Origin: Gemella morbillorum
GTDB lineage: Bacteria; Bacillota; Bacilli; Staphylococcales; Gemellaceae
Length of the DNA: 64,000 bases
Direction of reading: 5' to 3'
Assembly (NCBI RefSeq): GCF_900476045.1
Contig: NZ_LS483440.1
Coordinates: forward strand, 930,001-994,000
In this document: positions 17,752 through 28,061 of the stretch, piece after piece
How positions within the stretch are numbered: position 1 is the first letter of the stretch
Layout of the letters: every line of letters starts with the position of its first letter
Program-made: the position numbers and the translations under genes
The notes under the pieces: generated by a model
What the model was told of the DNA's origin: nothing
Seen by the model: the letters and a program-made list of their open reading frames with translations, nothing else
Database searches by the model: none

Positions 17752-18462
17752 ATGACTGAACTTAATATAAAAAACTTAACCTATTCAATAGGTGATAAGT
17801 TAATACTCAACAATCTTTCTTTTAGCTGTTCTGCTGGAGAAGTAATAGCTGTTGTCGGAAAGAATGGTGTTGGTAAAACAACTTTATTAAACAATATATT
17901 AGAAAAATTAAATAAAACAGAAAATATAAAATTAACTGGAGAAGAAGCACGTCTTGGCTATGTTCCGCAATTCCGTCAAATAGACGAAGAATTGCCTCTA
18001 TCAGTTGAGGATTTTGTCGCACTTCCTCTCCATAAAAAAATTCTTCCTTGGCTTTCGTCAAAAGAAAAAAAACAAATTGAAATTGCCTTAGAAACAACTA
18101 ATTCGCTAACTAAAAAAGAAAAGTCAATAGGTCATTTATCAGGCGGGGAAAAACAACGCGTATTCCTAGCACAGGCACTTGTTAATAATCCTAATTTACT
18201 TCTTCTTGATGAGTTTACTTCTAATCTTGACAAAGGTAGCGAGATTGAATGTATGTCTTTGGTTCGTGATATTACTAAAAAAAATAATATAATTACTCTT
18301 TGTATTACACATGAACTTTCGTTAATTGACGAAAAATATATTGATAAAATTCTATACTTAGAGGAAGATTGTTATAAATTTATTAGTATTAACGACTTTA
18401 ATAAAGAACAAAGTGATTTTAAATTATGTAAACATTATGTAGGAGATAACAATTATGCTTAA
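17752..18462 (+). CDS. znuC: Zinc ABC transporter ATP-binding protein
   Basis: ATPase of the metal importer, 236 residues. Walker A GKNGVGKTT (36-44), signature LSGGEKQRVFLAQAL, Walker B LLLLDEFTSNLD and H-loop CITHELSLID. AGGAG precedes the ATG. Overlaps the permease gene by eight bases, so the two are coupled; the binding protein gene lies immediately upstream behind a terminator. Confidence 0.94.
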   Translation: MTELNIKNLTYSIGDKLILNNLSFSCSAGEVIAVVGKNGVGKTTLLNNILEKLNKTENIKLTGEEARLGYVPQFRQIDEELPLSVEDFVALPLHKKILPWLSSKEKKQIEIALETTNSLTKKEKSIGHLSGGEKQRVFLAQALVNNPNLLLLDEFTSNLDKGSEIECMSLVRDITKKNNIITLCITHELSLIDEKYIDKILYLEEDCYKFISINDFNKEQSDFKLCKHYVGDNNYA

Positions 18463-19249
18463 TTATGATTTTATGCAAAATGCCTTTATTGCAGGTACTA
18501 TTGTAGCAATTATGGCTGGATATATCGGAGTATTTGTAATGGCACGAAATATGTCATTTATCTCCCATACCCTATCTCACGTTGGATTTGCTGGAGCTGC
18601 TTTTGCTGTTTTTCTTGGAATTAATCCGATTTATGGATTGCTTATTTTCACAATAACTATGTCATATTTAGTAGGACATCTTAGCGTAAAAGCTTTTCGT
18701 CGTGAAGCAACTGTAAGTGTTATGCTTGGGATATTCTTAGGTCTAGGTTTGCTATTCCTTTCACTAACACCAAAAAGTACAAGTTATGTAAATAGTATTT
18801 TATTTGGGAGTGTTGTATCCATCACTCGTGATGACGTTAAACTAATATTTTCGCTAGCTATTGCTGTAATTATTTTACTATCACTATTCTATAGAAAAAT
18901 AAAATTTGATTCTTTTGATGCAATTGGTGCTAAAGCACTCGGTCTTAATGGAAAATTTATCTCAATATTCTTCCTAGTGCTATTATCTGTTGCAACAAGT
19001 ATTACAGTTCCAGTTGTAGGTGCTTTATTAATGTTTGTATTACTTACTGTACCTGCTAGTGCAGCTAGATATTTAACTAATAAAGTAGGAGTAATGATTG
19101 CTATTTCAATTACTTTCGCTTTAATAGGAACTTGGTTAGGCATTACATTGTCTTACTATTCGGCCCTACCAACTACTTTTTATATTGCTACTATTGAAGC
19201 ACTATTTTATTTCCTAAGCCTTGGTTATTACAATTTAAAACGCAGATAA
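18455..19249 (+). CDS. znuB: Zinc ABC transporter permease
   Basis: Membrane permease of the ABC-3 family (264 residues) with about eight hydrophobic segments. Family markers: MARNMSFISHTLSHVGFAGAA near the N-terminus and KALGLNGKFISIFFLVLLS with VPVVGALLMFVLLTVPASAA. Start lies inside the end of the ATPase gene. Ends at a strong bidirectional terminator shared with ezrA. Confidence 0.95.
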   Translation: MLNYDFMQNAFIAGTIVAIMAGYIGVFVMARNMSFISHTLSHVGFAGAAFAVFLGINPIYGLLIFTITMSYLVGHLSVKAFRREATVSVMLGIFLGLGLLFLSLTPKSTSYVNSILFGSVVSITRDDVKLIFSLAIAVIILLSLFYRKIKFDSFDAIGAKALGLNGKFISIFFLVLLSVATSITVPVVGALLMFVLLTVPASAARYLTNKVGVMIAISITFALIGTWLGITLSYYSALPTTFYIATIEALFYFLSLGYYNLKRR

Positions 19250-19250
19250 A

Positions 19251-19278
19251 AAAACCAGTCAAAATGACTGGTTTTTTT
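19251..19278. terminator. Bidirectional terminator
   Basis: AAAACCAGTC (19251-19260) pairs with GACTGGTTTT (19266-19275); A and T runs flank both sides. It separates the converging zinc permease and ezrA genes. Confidence 0.92.
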
Positions 19279-20971
19279 ATCTTGGTTTTACAGAATTTCT
19301 TATTCTTTCGTATGCTCCTGGCTCTACTTTTTCTAGAGAAGTACGAATTATTTCTAATGTTTTGTTGTAACGATATTCTCTATAATATTGTTCAGCCACT
19401 GTTAATTGTTGATGGAATTCAATATTTTCTTTTCTATATCTGTTTGCATAACGGATGAGCTTTTCGATTAATTCTATATCTGTAAGTATATTATTAACTT
19501 CAGATGAGTAAATATCTAGTGACTCTTCTGCTTCTGCAACTGCACGTTTTAACAAATCAATATTAATAGGTTCTTTTTTCAGTTCTTCCAAAGCATATCT
19601 ATAACTATCTGTAACATCTTTATAAAGAACAATAAATCTATCACTGAAACCAGGAACTCGAGAGTTATCTAATTTACGTTTAATTACTTCTTTTTCTTGA
19701 TTAATAAATATTAATTTTTCTCTTGCAATACTTTCTTCTTCACGTAAACTTGTTAAATATCTAGAGTAATTTGTTTGGTCTTCTTCGATTTTTTCTAATC
19801 CTTGCTCTAATAATTCAACTTTATCTTTAAGATCTTTATAATTTAATTTTGGTTGATTATTAATATAGACATCTATATCATGTTTAAGATCTAACAATTC
19901 GCTTAATTCATCATAATAATTAGCTACCATTTCTTCATCTTTTTGATAGATTTGATATCTAGTTTTAATTTCCTGAATATTATTATAAAGGGCTTCATTT
20001 AATTTATCTTGTAAATCAAGTTTATTAGTAATTTCACGATAGTTTTCTTCTATATATCTCTTATAATCAAGCTCTTTTTTAAGGTCGTTAGAAACTTCAT
20101 CAATAACATCATAAATACCATCTAAAATATTTTCTATTAGATCAATATCACCTAATTTAACTTTTTCACGGGCATCATTTAATTGCCAAACAATACTTTC
20201 AATTTTACTAGATATTTCTAAATGCGTAAGCTTGAAACCTTTTTTCTCCATTTCCTCAACTTTAAGTCTTAATGACTGTATTTGAGTTGGACAAGTTTTT
20301 TCTATCTCTTTTAGTAGATCTGGTAATACATCCATTTTTTCTTTTAAATTAAAGATAGAATTTTTAATTGCTGTAATTTTTTCTTGTGCTTCAATATATT
20401 TACCTGTAGATGTCAATAATTTGAAGTCATCTAATTGAGGAGCAAGTTCTTTAATATTTTGCTCATATTGATCAGCTGCTGCTCCATACTGATGTCTTTT
20501 AGCTAAAAGTTCACGATTAAGCTCTTTATACTCTGCAACAATTTCTTCATAAACTTCTCTATTTTTAGGTTCAACTTCTTTAAGTTCTTTAATTTCTCGT
20601 CGAATCTCTGCAATTCTATCTTTTATACTTGCAATTAGTTCACCGCTATTCATTATTACTTCATCAGCACGTTTAAAATTAAATTTATCTATATAGCTTT
20701 CAGCATTATAAAGATCACGATCTAATTCTTCTATATCAATACTTTGAATTTCATACCATTCACTTTCCCACTTAGTATAAAGTTTTTCTGCTTTTCCTGC
20801 TATCTCTAATGCTTTTACTTGTTTCAAATCATCAGACAATGTTTCTCTTTCTAGCTCATCTTTCATAACTAAAAGAGGGTATAAATCTTGTTTTTTTCTA
20901 TTTCTAAAGATGAATAGAGCCACTACTCCTCCAAGAATAAGAACACATACAAATAAAAATATATATGTCAT
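19277..20971 (-). CDS. ezrA: Septation ring formation regulator EzrA
   Basis: Membrane-anchored negative regulator of FtsZ ring assembly in Firmicutes. One N-terminal transmembrane helix (about residues 2-21) then a long cytoplasmic region of heptad-rich coiled coils (spectrin-like repeats) to residue 564, the family length. The conserved ending YNKTLEIIRTSLEKVEPGAY with final RNSVKPR is visible. GGGGGAAGATAT precedes the ATG. Transcribed alone. The 246-base gap to the next gene holds only A/T-rich sequence. Confidence 0.95.
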   Translation of the reverse strand: MTYIFLFVCVLILGGVVALFIFRNRKKQDLYPLLVMKDELERETLSDDLKQVKALEIAGKAEKLYTKWESEWYEIQSIDIEELDRDLYNAESYIDKFNFKRADEVIMNSGELIASIKDRIAEIRREIKELKEVEPKNREVYEEIVAEYKELNRELLAKRHQYGAAADQYEQNIKELAPQLDDFKLLTSTGKYIEAQEKITAIKNSIFNLKEKMDVLPDLLKEIEKTCPTQIQSLRLKVEEMEKKGFKLTHLEISSKIESIVWQLNDAREKVKLGDIDLIENILDGIYDVIDEVSNDLKKELDYKRYIEENYREITNKLDLQDKLNEALYNNIQEIKTRYQIYQKDEEMVANYYDELSELLDLKHDIDVYINNQPKLNYKDLKDKVELLEQGLEKIEEDQTNYSRYLTSLREEESIAREKLIFINQEKEVIKRKLDNSRVPGFSDRFIVLYKDVTDSYRYALEELKKEPINIDLLKRAVAEAEESLDIYSSEVNNILTDIELIEKLIRYANRYRKENIEFHQQLTVAEQYYREYRYNKTLEIIRTSLEKVEPGAYERIRNSVKPR

Positions 20972-21217
20972 ATATCTTCCCCCTGAAATTTTTATTAAAT
21001 TTTACGTTTATTAATACAATAAATACTAACAAAATTATACCATTTTTAGCGTAAAAAACAAAGTATTTCAACCATTTTTTTGAAATTTTTTTGAATTTTT
21101 ATTTCAGAACTATTAAAATTTATTTCGCATCTTCCCTTAAATCTTATATAGTCATTTCACTTTATTTTTTTTTCTTAATATGCGAAAATAAGATAAATAA
21201 ATTTAGCGAGGTTTCAT

Positions 21218-21685
21218 ATGAATATTATTACAGATAAATCTTTATTTATTAAACAAGCAAATTCACTTATTATCAATGAGAAAAATTTGATTACTAATCT
21301 TTCTAATCTTTCTGCATTATACAAAGAATACTTGCCCAATACTAACTGGGTTGGTTTCTATATAGTAGATAAAGAACAAAACAATCTAGTCTTAGGTCCG
21401 TTTCAAGGAAAAGTCGCATGTACGCGTATTCCTTTCAATAAGGGAGTCTGTGGGCATTGCTATACAACAAAAGAAGCAATTTATGTAAAAGATGTTCATC
21501 AATTTCCTGGACACATAGCTTGTGATAGTGCAACTAACAGTGAGCTTGTAATTCCTATTATACAAAATAATGAAGTTGTTGCACTTCTTGATATTGATTC
21601 TATTGAATTTGATAGATTCTCTCCTGAAGAAGTCTTGGTATTCAATGAGGTAACAAAACAAATTTTTGAAAACATAAAATTTTAA
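21218..21685 (+). CDS. msrC: Free methionine-(R)-sulfoxide reductase (GAF domain)
   Basis: GAF-domain enzyme reducing free Met-R-sulfoxide with thioredoxin. The three family cysteines are Cys68 (KVACTRIPF), Cys78 (GVCGHC) and Cys102 (GHIACDSATNSELVIP); an additional Cys81 follows the second. NWVGFYIV and the DVHQFPGHIACD block are the strongest signatures. Length 155 is typical. Transcribed on the plus strand as a single gene; the start uses a GCGAGG ribosome site. Confidence 0.93.
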   Translation: MNIITDKSLFIKQANSLIINEKNLITNLSNLSALYKEYLPNTNWVGFYIVDKEQNNLVLGPFQGKVACTRIPFNKGVCGHCYTTKEAIYVKDVHQFPGHIACDSATNSELVIPIIQNNEVVALLDIDSIEFDRFSPEEVLVFNEVTKQIFENIKF

Positions 21686-21691
21686 AATAGC

Positions 21692-21730
21692 AAAGAGGTT
21701 TAACTTCATTTAGAAGTAAACCTCTTTTTT
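21692..21730. terminator. Bidirectional terminator
   Basis: AAGAGGTTTA (21693-21702) pairs with TAAACCTCTT (21717-21726), with an inner CTTC/GAAG extension and T8 on the plus side. Lies between the converging reductase and ABC-F genes. Confidence 0.9.
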
Positions 21731-21735
21731 TAATA

Positions 21736-23334
21736 TTAATCGATAATTCCTTTAAATTTAAGGTAGTTCTCATAATCCATTTCTTTATTAATTGCTCCTT
21801 CTGGAGTAAGTTCAATTACTCTATTAGCAATTGTTTGAATAAATTCATAGTCATGAGATGTAAAGAATACTGAACCTTTAAATGCGATAATTCCTTCATT
21901 AACCGCAGTAATTGACTCTAAATCAAGGTGGTTAGTAGGTTCATCTAAAAGAATAACGTTAGCTTTAGATAACATCATTTTAGACAGCATACAACGCATT
22001 TTTTCTCCCCCAGAAAGTACATGAGCACGTTTTAGTGCCTCTTCTCCTGAGAATAACATTCTTCCTAAGAACGAACGTAGATATGCTTCACTTTCTTCTT
22101 CCGGAGAAGCATATTGACGTAACCATTCTACTAATGAAAGCTTCAATCCTTCAAAATATTCTGTATTATCTTTTGGCATATAACTACGTGAGGTAGTAAT
22201 TCCCCATTTTACAGTTCCACTATCTGGTTCAATCTCACCTGCTAAAATTTTAAGAAGTGTAGTTTTAGCTACTTCATCTCCTAAAAGAATAGCTTTATCG
22301 TTAGGATTAACTGTAAAACTCACATTGTTTAAAACTTCTTTTCCTTCAATTGTTTTACTTACACCATCTACGATTAATAAATCATTACCGATTTCACGAT
22401 CTGGAGTAAAGCGCACATATGGATAACGTCGACTACTTGGTTTAATATCGTCAAGCGTAATTTTGTCAAGCATTTTCTTTCTACTTGTTGCTTGTTTTGA
22501 TTTCGAAGCATTTGCTGAGAAACGAGCAATAAACTCTTGAAGTTCTTTAATTTTTTCTTCTTTTTTCTTATTAGAATCTTCCATCATACGACGTGCAAGT
22601 TGGCTTGATTGATACCAGAAATCATAGTTACCAACGTACAGTTGAATTTTTCCAAAATCTAAATCACAAATATGTGTACAAATATTATTTAAAAAGTGAC
22701 GATCATGACTGACTACAATAACTGTATTTTCAAAGTTAATTAAAAATTCTTCAAGCCACTTAATGGCTGCAATGTCAAGTCCATTGGTAGGCTCATCTAG
22801 CAATAGAACATCTGGGTTTCCGAATAACGCTTGAGCTAAAAGTACTTTTACCTTAATTGCATTATCTAATTCTCCCATAAGCAGAACATGATACTCTACA
22901 GAAATACCTAAGCCTTCTAAAAGTTGAGCCGCATCACTCTCAGCACTCCAACCGTCCATTTCAGCGAACTCACCTTCAAGTTCTGCTGCAATGATACCAT
23001 CTTCTTCTGTAAATGGATCTTTCATATAAATTTCATTTTTGCGTTTCATAACATCCCAAAGACGCTCATGTCCCATCATTACAACATCAATAACTCTATC
23101 TTCTTCATAAGCAAAGTGATTTTGACGAAGTACCGCAAGTCGTTCACCTTTTCCTAATGATACGTGACCTTGTTGTGAATCAATTTCACCAGATAATAAT
23201 TTTAAAAATGTTGTCTTACCTGCTCCGTTAGCACCAATCAGCCCATAGCAGTTACCATTTGTAAATTTTATATTTACATCTTCAAATAGTTTTCTATCTG
23301 CAAAACGCAAACCTAAATTTGTTACTTGTAACAT
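21736..23334 (-). CDS. ABC-F family ATPase (YkpA/YbiT type)
   Basis: Soluble tandem-ABC protein (532 residues) acting on ribosomes. First domain Walker A GANGAGKTT and Walker B DVLLLDEPTNGLD; second signature LSGGEKMRCML and Walker B VILLDEPTNHLD; the inter-domain linker has the KSKQATSRKKMLDKI motif typical of YkpA/YbiT. Odd: the first signature loop is degenerate (GELDNAIKVKVLLAQAL rather than LSGG), and the second Walker A is GDEVAKTT, lacking the usual glycines; some decay at these sites also occurs in the Bacillus relative. Not an obvious antibiotic-resistance subtype. Confidence 0.9.
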   Translation of the reverse strand: MLQVTNLGLRFADRKLFEDVNIKFTNGNCYGLIGANGAGKTTFLKLLSGEIDSQQGHVSLGKGERLAVLRQNHFAYEEDRVIDVVMMGHERLWDVMKRKNEIYMKDPFTEEDGIIAAELEGEFAEMDGWSAESDAAQLLEGLGISVEYHVLLMGELDNAIKVKVLLAQALFGNPDVLLLDEPTNGLDIAAIKWLEEFLINFENTVIVVSHDRHFLNNICTHICDLDFGKIQLYVGNYDFWYQSSQLARRMMEDSNKKKEEKIKELQEFIARFSANASKSKQATSRKKMLDKITLDDIKPSSRRYPYVRFTPDREIGNDLLIVDGVSKTIEGKEVLNNVSFTVNPNDKAILLGDEVAKTTLLKILAGEIEPDSGTVKWGITTSRSYMPKDNTEYFEGLKLSLVEWLRQYASPEEESEAYLRSFLGRMLFSGEEALKRAHVLSGGEKMRCMLSKMMLSKANVILLDEPTNHLDLESITAVNEGIIAFKGSVFFTSHDYEFIQTIANRVIELTPEGAINKEMDYENYLKFKGIID

Positions 23335-23404
23335 TACATTCTCCTCTAATTTTATTCAATCATAGGACAAACTGCCTAACACCTTTAGTCAGCTTCCCTA
23401 TACT

Positions 23405-23758
23405 TTATTCTTCTTCTTTTTGACTTACACTTGCAATTAGACTTTCAATATGTAAAGCATACTCAGCTGTTTTATCATATTCGAAAATCAATTCTGGAAA
23501 CTTACGAATCTTTATTTTTTTAGCAACTTCGCTTTTAACGAATCCTTTTATTTTTTTAAACGATTCTTTAGTTTTTTCTTTTTCGCGTTCTCCACCTAGA
23601 ACTGTGTAGTACACTTTTGCTTGAGAATAATCTCCTGTCAAAGTTACTTCTGTAACAGTAACAAATCCTAAATCATGATTTTTAACTTTTGTTGCTAAAA
23701 CATAAGTAATTTCTTTTTTGATTTGTTCTGCAAGTCTATTAACTCTTAATTCTGACAT
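23405..23758 (-). CDS. rbfA: Ribosome-binding factor A
   Basis: 30S maturation and cold-shock factor, 117 residues, KH-like fold. MSELRVNRLAEQIKKEITYV, VTVTEVTLTGDYSQAKVYY and the late ELIFEYDKTAEYALHIE match RbfA. Thirteen bases after infB; last gene of the rimP-nusA-infB operon. truB and rpsO, which often follow, are absent here. Confidence 0.96.
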   Translation of the reverse strand: MSELRVNRLAEQIKKEITYVLATKVKNHDLGFVTVTEVTLTGDYSQAKVYYTVLGGEREKEKTKESFKKIKGFVKSEVAKKIKIRKFPELIFEYDKTAEYALHIESLIASVSQKEEE

Positions 23759-23770
23759 TAGTTTCTCCTC

Positions 23771-25837
23771 CTATTTTTTTACTTCTTCCATGATGTAAAC
23801 TTCAAAGACATCTCCTTCTTTAATATCATTAAAGTTTTCAACAGTCATACCGCATTCATAACCACTTTGAACTTCTTTTACATCATCTTTAAATCTTCTT
23901 AGTGTATCAATTTCACCTTCGTAAATTACAACACTATCACGGATTACACGTACTTTACCATCACGAGAAACTTTACCTTCTGTAACATAAGCACCAGCGA
24001 TTGTTCCAATTTTTGATACTTTATATACTTGACGAACTTCTGCAAGACCTATTACTTTTTCTACAAATTCTGGATCTAATAATCCTGTCATAGCTGCTTC
24101 GATTTCTTCGATTACTTTATAGATAATACTATGTAAACGAATATCTACTTGTTCAGTTGCTGCCATTTGCTTAGCGTTATTATCAGGACGAACGTTGAAT
24201 CCAATTACTACGGCACTAGATGCAACAGCAAGAGTAATATCAGATTCATTGATTGCTCCTACTCCAGTGTGGATAATACGCACGTTGACACCTTCTACAT
24301 CAATTTTCGCTAATGACATGGCAAGTGCTTCAACTGAACCTTGAACATCTGCTTTTATAATAATGTTAAGATCTTTCATCTCACCTTGTTTCATTTGTTC
24401 AAATAGCGTATCAAGTGATACTGCTGAGTTAGCTTGACGTGTAGTTTCAATATATTGTTGTTGACGTTTTTCTCCAATTTGACGCGCTGTTTTTTCATCA
24501 CCGAATACTACAAAACGATCTCCTGCATTTGGTACGTCTTGAAGACCAGTTATTTCTACTGGTGTAGATGGTTTAGCAGTATGGATATTTTTACTACGAT
24601 CGTTAATCATAGCACGAACACGCCCGTATGTATTACCTACTACTAACGGATCTCCTACATTAAGAGTACCATTTTGTACTAGTAATGTTGCAACTACTCC
24701 ACGCCCTTTGTCAAGTTTAGCTTCAATGACAGTACCTAGTGCTAGACGGTTTGGATTGGCTTTTAACTCTTGCATTTCTGTAACTAATAAAATATTTTCT
24801 AATAGTTCATCAATACCCTCACCTTTCAGAGCTGAAATAGGAACAAAGATTGTATCTCCACCCCACTCTTCAGAAATAAGTCCATATTCTACAAGTTCAT
24901 TCATAACTCGGTCTGGATTTGCTTGAGGTTTATCCATTTTATTAACAGCAACAATAATAGGTACATCTGCTGCTTTAGCATGGTTAATAGCTTCTATTGT
25001 TTGAGGCATTACCCCATCATCAGCAGCCACTACTAAAATTGTTACGTCAGTAATTTTTGCTCCACGTGCACGCATAGTTGTAAACGCAGCGTGTCCTGGT
25101 GTATCTAAAAATGTAATTTTCTTATCTTTAGTACGAACTTGATAAGCACCAATATGTTGAGTGATACCCCCTGCTTCTCCTGCAGTTACACGTGTGTTTC
25201 TAATTGTATCTAATAAAGTTGTTTTCCCATGGTCAACATGCCCCATTATTGTAACAATTGGAGCTCTTTCTTTAAGATTTTTTTCTTCATCTTCAACTTC
25301 AAAGTATAAATCTAAATCTTCTTTATTGATTTCTACTTCTTCTTGAATTTCTTTTCCATAATCCATAGCAATTAATTCAATTTGCTCTAAAGTAAGAGAT
25401 TGATTGATATTTGCCATAATTTTAAGTTCCATAAATAACTTTTTAATTAATTCAGTTGAATTTACTGATAGTACTTCTGAAAGTTCTCCTACGGTCATAC
25501 CATCTCTTACTAAGATAGTGTCTTCTGAAATTGTTTCTTCTGTAGGTGCTTCAATAATTGCAGGCTGCTGTTTATTAGATTTTTTATTTTTTTCTTTTTT
25601 ATTTTTTTTCTTTTTATGTTTTTTAGTATCACTTTGATTTTTATTACTAGCAACTTTTTCTGCTTTTGGTTCTTCTTTTTTAGCTTTGAAGATGCTATCA
25701 AGTTTGGCTAACCCCTCTTCCGTTAACATTGACATATGGTTAGACACTTCAATTTCAGATTCTCTTAAAACTTTAATTATATCTTTTGACTGTTTACCAA
25801 TCTCTTTAGCATATTCATATACTCTGACTTTTTTCAT
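23771..25837 (-). CDS. infB: Translation initiation factor IF-2
   Basis: GTPase that delivers initiator tRNA to the 30S subunit. N-terminal IF2-N segment ([18 protein letters not shown]), a short Lys-rich linker, a second IF2-N repeat around 110-160, then the G domain with [14 protein letters not shown] (G1), DTPGHAAF (G3) and NKMD (G4), and domains II-IV. At 688 residues it is a little shorter than Bacillus IF-2 because the linker is reduced. Overlaps ylxQ by one base. Confidence 0.97.
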   Translation of the reverse strand: MKKVRVYEYAKEIGKQSKDIIKVLRESEIEVSNHMSMLTEEGLAKLDSIFKAKKEEPKAEKVASNKNQSDTKKHKKKKNKKEKNKKSNKQQPAIIEAPTEETISEDTILVRDGMTVGELSEVLSVNSTELIKKLFMELKIMANINQSLTLEQIELIAMDYGKEIQEEVEINKEDLDLYFEVEDEEKNLKERAPIVTIMGHVDHGKTTLLDTIRNTRVTAGEAGGITQHIGAYQVRTKDKKITFLDTPGHAAFTTMRARGAKITDVTILVVAADDGVMPQTIEAINHAKAADVPIIVAVNKMDKPQANPDRVMNELVEYGLISEEWGGDTIFVPISALKGEGIDELLENILLVTEMQELKANPNRLALGTVIEAKLDKGRGVVATLLVQNGTLNVGDPLVVGNTYGRVRAMINDRSKNIHTAKPSTPVEITGLQDVPNAGDRFVVFGDEKTARQIGEKRQQQYIETTRQANSAVSLDTLFEQMKQGEMKDLNIIIKADVQGSVEALAMSLAKIDVEGVNVRIIHTGVGAINESDITLAVASSAVVIGFNVRPDNNAKQMAATEQVDIRLHSIIYKVIEEIEAAMTGLLDPEFVEKVIGLAEVRQVYKVSKIGTIAGAYVTEGKVSRDGKVRVIRDSVVIYEGEIDTLRRFKDDVKEVQSGYECGMTVENFNDIKEGDVFEVYIMEEVKK

Positions 25838-26148
25838 TACAATCTTCCTCCTTCTTCTAATAGTTGTTTAAACTTTTTTATAAACCCATCATCAGTCATA
25901 CCAAGTGCGACACGATTATCTCGTCCAATTGCTCTACTTATATTTTCAATATCTGAAAATTCGATGTGATTAACACCATAAAACGTCGCTTTATCTATCA
26001 ATTTTTTCTTTGTATTAATACCGCAATCTTGTGCTATGACTAATAATTTTATCTTTTTATTCTTTAAATTTTTTGTGATTAAATCTTCGCCTGTTATAAG
26101 TTTACCTGCTCTTTGCATTAAACCAAATAAATTATATATTTTTAACAT
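25837..26148 (-). CDS. ylxQ: L7Ae-family ribosomal-like protein YlxQ
   Basis: A 103-residue L7Ae/L30e fold protein: [39 protein letters not shown] and [16 protein letters not shown]. YlxQ proteins bind kink-turn-like RNA; the cellular role is unsettled. Shares single-base overlaps with rnpM upstream and infB downstream, so it is embedded in the operon. Confidence 0.92.
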   Translation of the reverse strand: MLKIYNLFGLMQRAGKLITGEDLITKNLKNKKIKLLVIAQDCGINTKKKLIDKATFYGVNHIEFSDIENISRAIGRDNRVALGMTDDGFIKKFKQLLEEGGRL

Positions 26149-26435
26149 TATTTTTGTGGAATAGACTTTCTATATATTAATCTAATTACTTCGTTGTAAA
26201 TAGGCTCCATAATTTCTGGAGTAGTTGAAAAGAATTTCTCAAGTAATTTTTTATCTTTTGCATTATTAATTACTTCCAAATCTGATACAACATATGCTCC
26301 GCGCCCAGCTTTTTTTCCTGTTGGATCTACCGAAATTTCTCCTTCTTTATTTTTTACTATTCTTAGTAAATCTTTTTTCGGAAACATCTCGTTGGTTAGT
26401 ATACATTTTCTTGTTGGTATTTTTCTTTTTTTCAT
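26148..26435 (-). CDS. rnpM: YlxR / RNase P modulator RnpM
   Basis: A 95-residue DUF448 protein: RKIPTRKCILTNEMFPKKDL, then VDPTGKKAGRGAYV, the family hallmark. In Bacillus the protein has been linked to RNase P RNA binding. Follows nusA by 12 bases and overlaps ylxQ by one. Confidence 0.92.
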   Translation of the reverse strand: MKKRKIPTRKCILTNEMFPKKDLLRIVKNKEGEISVDPTGKKAGRGAYVVSDLEVINNAKDKKLLEKFFSTTPEIMEPIYNEVIRLIYRKSIPQK

Positions 26436-26447
26436 CTTAACACCTCA

Positions 26448-27479
26448 CTACTCAGCTGCTTTAATGTCAATTTTCCATCCAGTTAATCTTGCTGCTAAGC
26501 GAACGTTTTGACCTTTTTTCCCTATTGCAAGAGATAGTTGATCTTCTTTAACTTTAACATTAGCAATTTTTTCTTCTTCATCTATAATGATTTCTTCTAC
26601 TTTAGCAGGTGCTAATGCATTAGTAATAAATTTCACAGGATCAGCATCCCATGTAATGATATCAATCTTCTCACCGTTTAATTCATCAACGATACGATTA
26701 ACACGGTCTCCTTTATTACCTACACATGCACCAACTGGATCAACATTTTTGTCTTCTGAAAAAACGGCAAGTTTAGTTCTTTCGCCAGCTTCACGAGACA
26801 CACTCTTAATTTCTACTGTTCCACTATAGATTTCAGGAACTTCCATTTCGAATAATCTTCTAATAAATTCAGGATGTGATCTAGATGCCAGAACATGCGG
26901 CTTACTACCACGGCTTGGGTTATCTACTTTAGCTATATAAACTTTTATAGGTGTTTGTGGTACATAATTTTCACCAGGAACTCTTTCATTCTCTCCTAAA
27001 ATAGCCTCAATTTTTCCAAGTTTCACATATACATAGCGTGTATCAATTCTGTCTACAGTACCTGAAAGGATTTCTCCTTCATATTCACTATATTCTTTAA
27101 ATAAGATTTCTTTTTCTGCTTCACGAAGTCTTTGTAATAGCGCTTGTTTAGCTGCTTGAGCTCCAACACGACCAAAGTCATCTGGAAGATCTACTACCTC
27201 ATAGATATCACCAACTTCATACGCTGGATTTATTTTTAATGCATCCTCTAAAGCAAATTCAATTCTATCATCATATACTTCTTCTACAACATCTTTTCTA
27301 ATGATAAATTTATAATCACCTGTAGCACGATTAAAATCTACTCTTACATTCTTTGCAGCGTTAAAATTCTTTTTGTATGCTGATAATAGAGCTAATTCAA
27401 TAGCTTCTACTAGTATATCTTCTGCAATACCTTTTTCTTGTTCAATTAATTTAATAGCTTTAAGCAAATCCTTGCTCAT
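26448..27479 (-). CDS. nusA: Transcription termination/antitermination factor NusA
   Basis: RNA polymerase-bound pausing factor. N-terminal domain, then an S1 domain (GEILSGTVDRIDTRYVYVKLG) and two KH domains (VDPVGACVGNKGDRVNRIV and LAIGKKGQNVRLAARLTGWKID). It ends right after KH2 at residue 343, the compact Gram-positive form without acidic repeats. Central gene of the rimP operon. Confidence 0.97.
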   Translation of the reverse strand: MSKDLLKAIKLIEQEKGIAEDILVEAIELALLSAYKKNFNAAKNVRVDFNRATGDYKFIIRKDVVEEVYDDRIEFALEDALKINPAYEVGDIYEVVDLPDDFGRVGAQAAKQALLQRLREAEKEILFKEYSEYEGEILSGTVDRIDTRYVYVKLGKIEAILGENERVPGENYVPQTPIKVYIAKVDNPSRGSKPHVLASRSHPEFIRRLFEMEVPEIYSGTVEIKSVSREAGERTKLAVFSEDKNVDPVGACVGNKGDRVNRIVDELNGEKIDIITWDADPVKFITNALAPAKVEEIIIDEEEKIANVKVKEDQLSLAIGKKGQNVRLAARLTGWKIDIKAAE

Positions 27480-27500
27480 TGTTCTTTTCTCCTTTAAAAA

Positions 27501-27965
27501 TTAAAATTTAACAGCTAATCTAATCTTAGCAATTTTCTCATAACTAATTGTTGATTTCTTTACTCTTGCTTTATCTTTATATTCAATAGTAATTTCTTTA
27601 TCTTCAACATCTAAGATGTCACCATAAAATTCTTTCTGGTTATCTACCTTCTCATAAGTTTTGATATATACATGCTTACCTATTGAATCGATAACTTCTT
27701 CCAGATTTCTTAACTCACGTTCTATACCTGGTGAAGAAACTTCAAGATAATACTTGTCGCTTATAAAATCCTCTTTATCCAATTCTTCTGCTAGTTTTTC
27801 ACTTAGAAGTACACAATCATCTAGTGTTAAACCACCATCTTTATCGAAGTAAATGCGTAAGAAGAATTCACTACCTTCTTTTACATATTCTACATCATAA
27901 AGTGAATATACTGTATCTTTTGTTTGCTCATCTGCAATAGCTTTTACTCTTTGTACTATACTCAT
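27501..27965 (-). CDS. rimP: Ribosome maturation factor RimP
   Basis: 30S maturation factor. I start at ATG 27965 (MSIVQRVKAIADE), with GAAAGAGGTG just upstream; a longer reading to 28031 would translate through the leader hairpin and is rejected. The 154-residue product has LRIYFDKDGGLTLDDCVLLSEK, YYLEVSSPGIERELR and the C-terminal SH3-like part. First gene of rimP-nusA-rnpM-ylxQ-infB-rbfA. Confidence 0.95.
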   Translation of the reverse strand: MSIVQRVKAIADEQTKDTVYSLYDVEYVKEGSEFFLRIYFDKDGGLTLDDCVLLSEKLAEELDKEDFISDKYYLEVSSPGIERELRNLEEVIDSIGKHVYIKTYEKVDNQKEFYGDILDVEDKEITIEYKDKARVKKSTISYEKIAKIRLAVKF

Positions 27966-28000
27966 ATTACACCTCTTTCTTAAATCTAAAATTGCAATAT

Positions 28001-28031
28001 AAAAAAGTGGAGAACTTTCAAAATTCACCAC
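28001..28031 (-). terminator. Terminator-like hairpin in the rimP leader
   Basis: On the minus strand GTGG-T-GAA (from 28031) pairs with TTC-T-CCAC (ending 28007) with one T-T mismatch, followed by TTTTTT (28006-28001). It lies between the rimP promoter and rimP, starting roughly 25 bases after the expected transcript start, so it looks like an attenuator rather than a terminator of the upstream gene. Confidence 0.7.
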
Positions 28032-28061
28032 CCTTTCGGTAATTTATTTCAATGTAGTTAC

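Noticed and set aside
27966-28031. In-frame N-terminal extension of RimP
   Set aside because: It would translate the leader hairpin, lacks a ribosome site and matches no RimP homologue; the ATG at 27965 follows GAGGTG.
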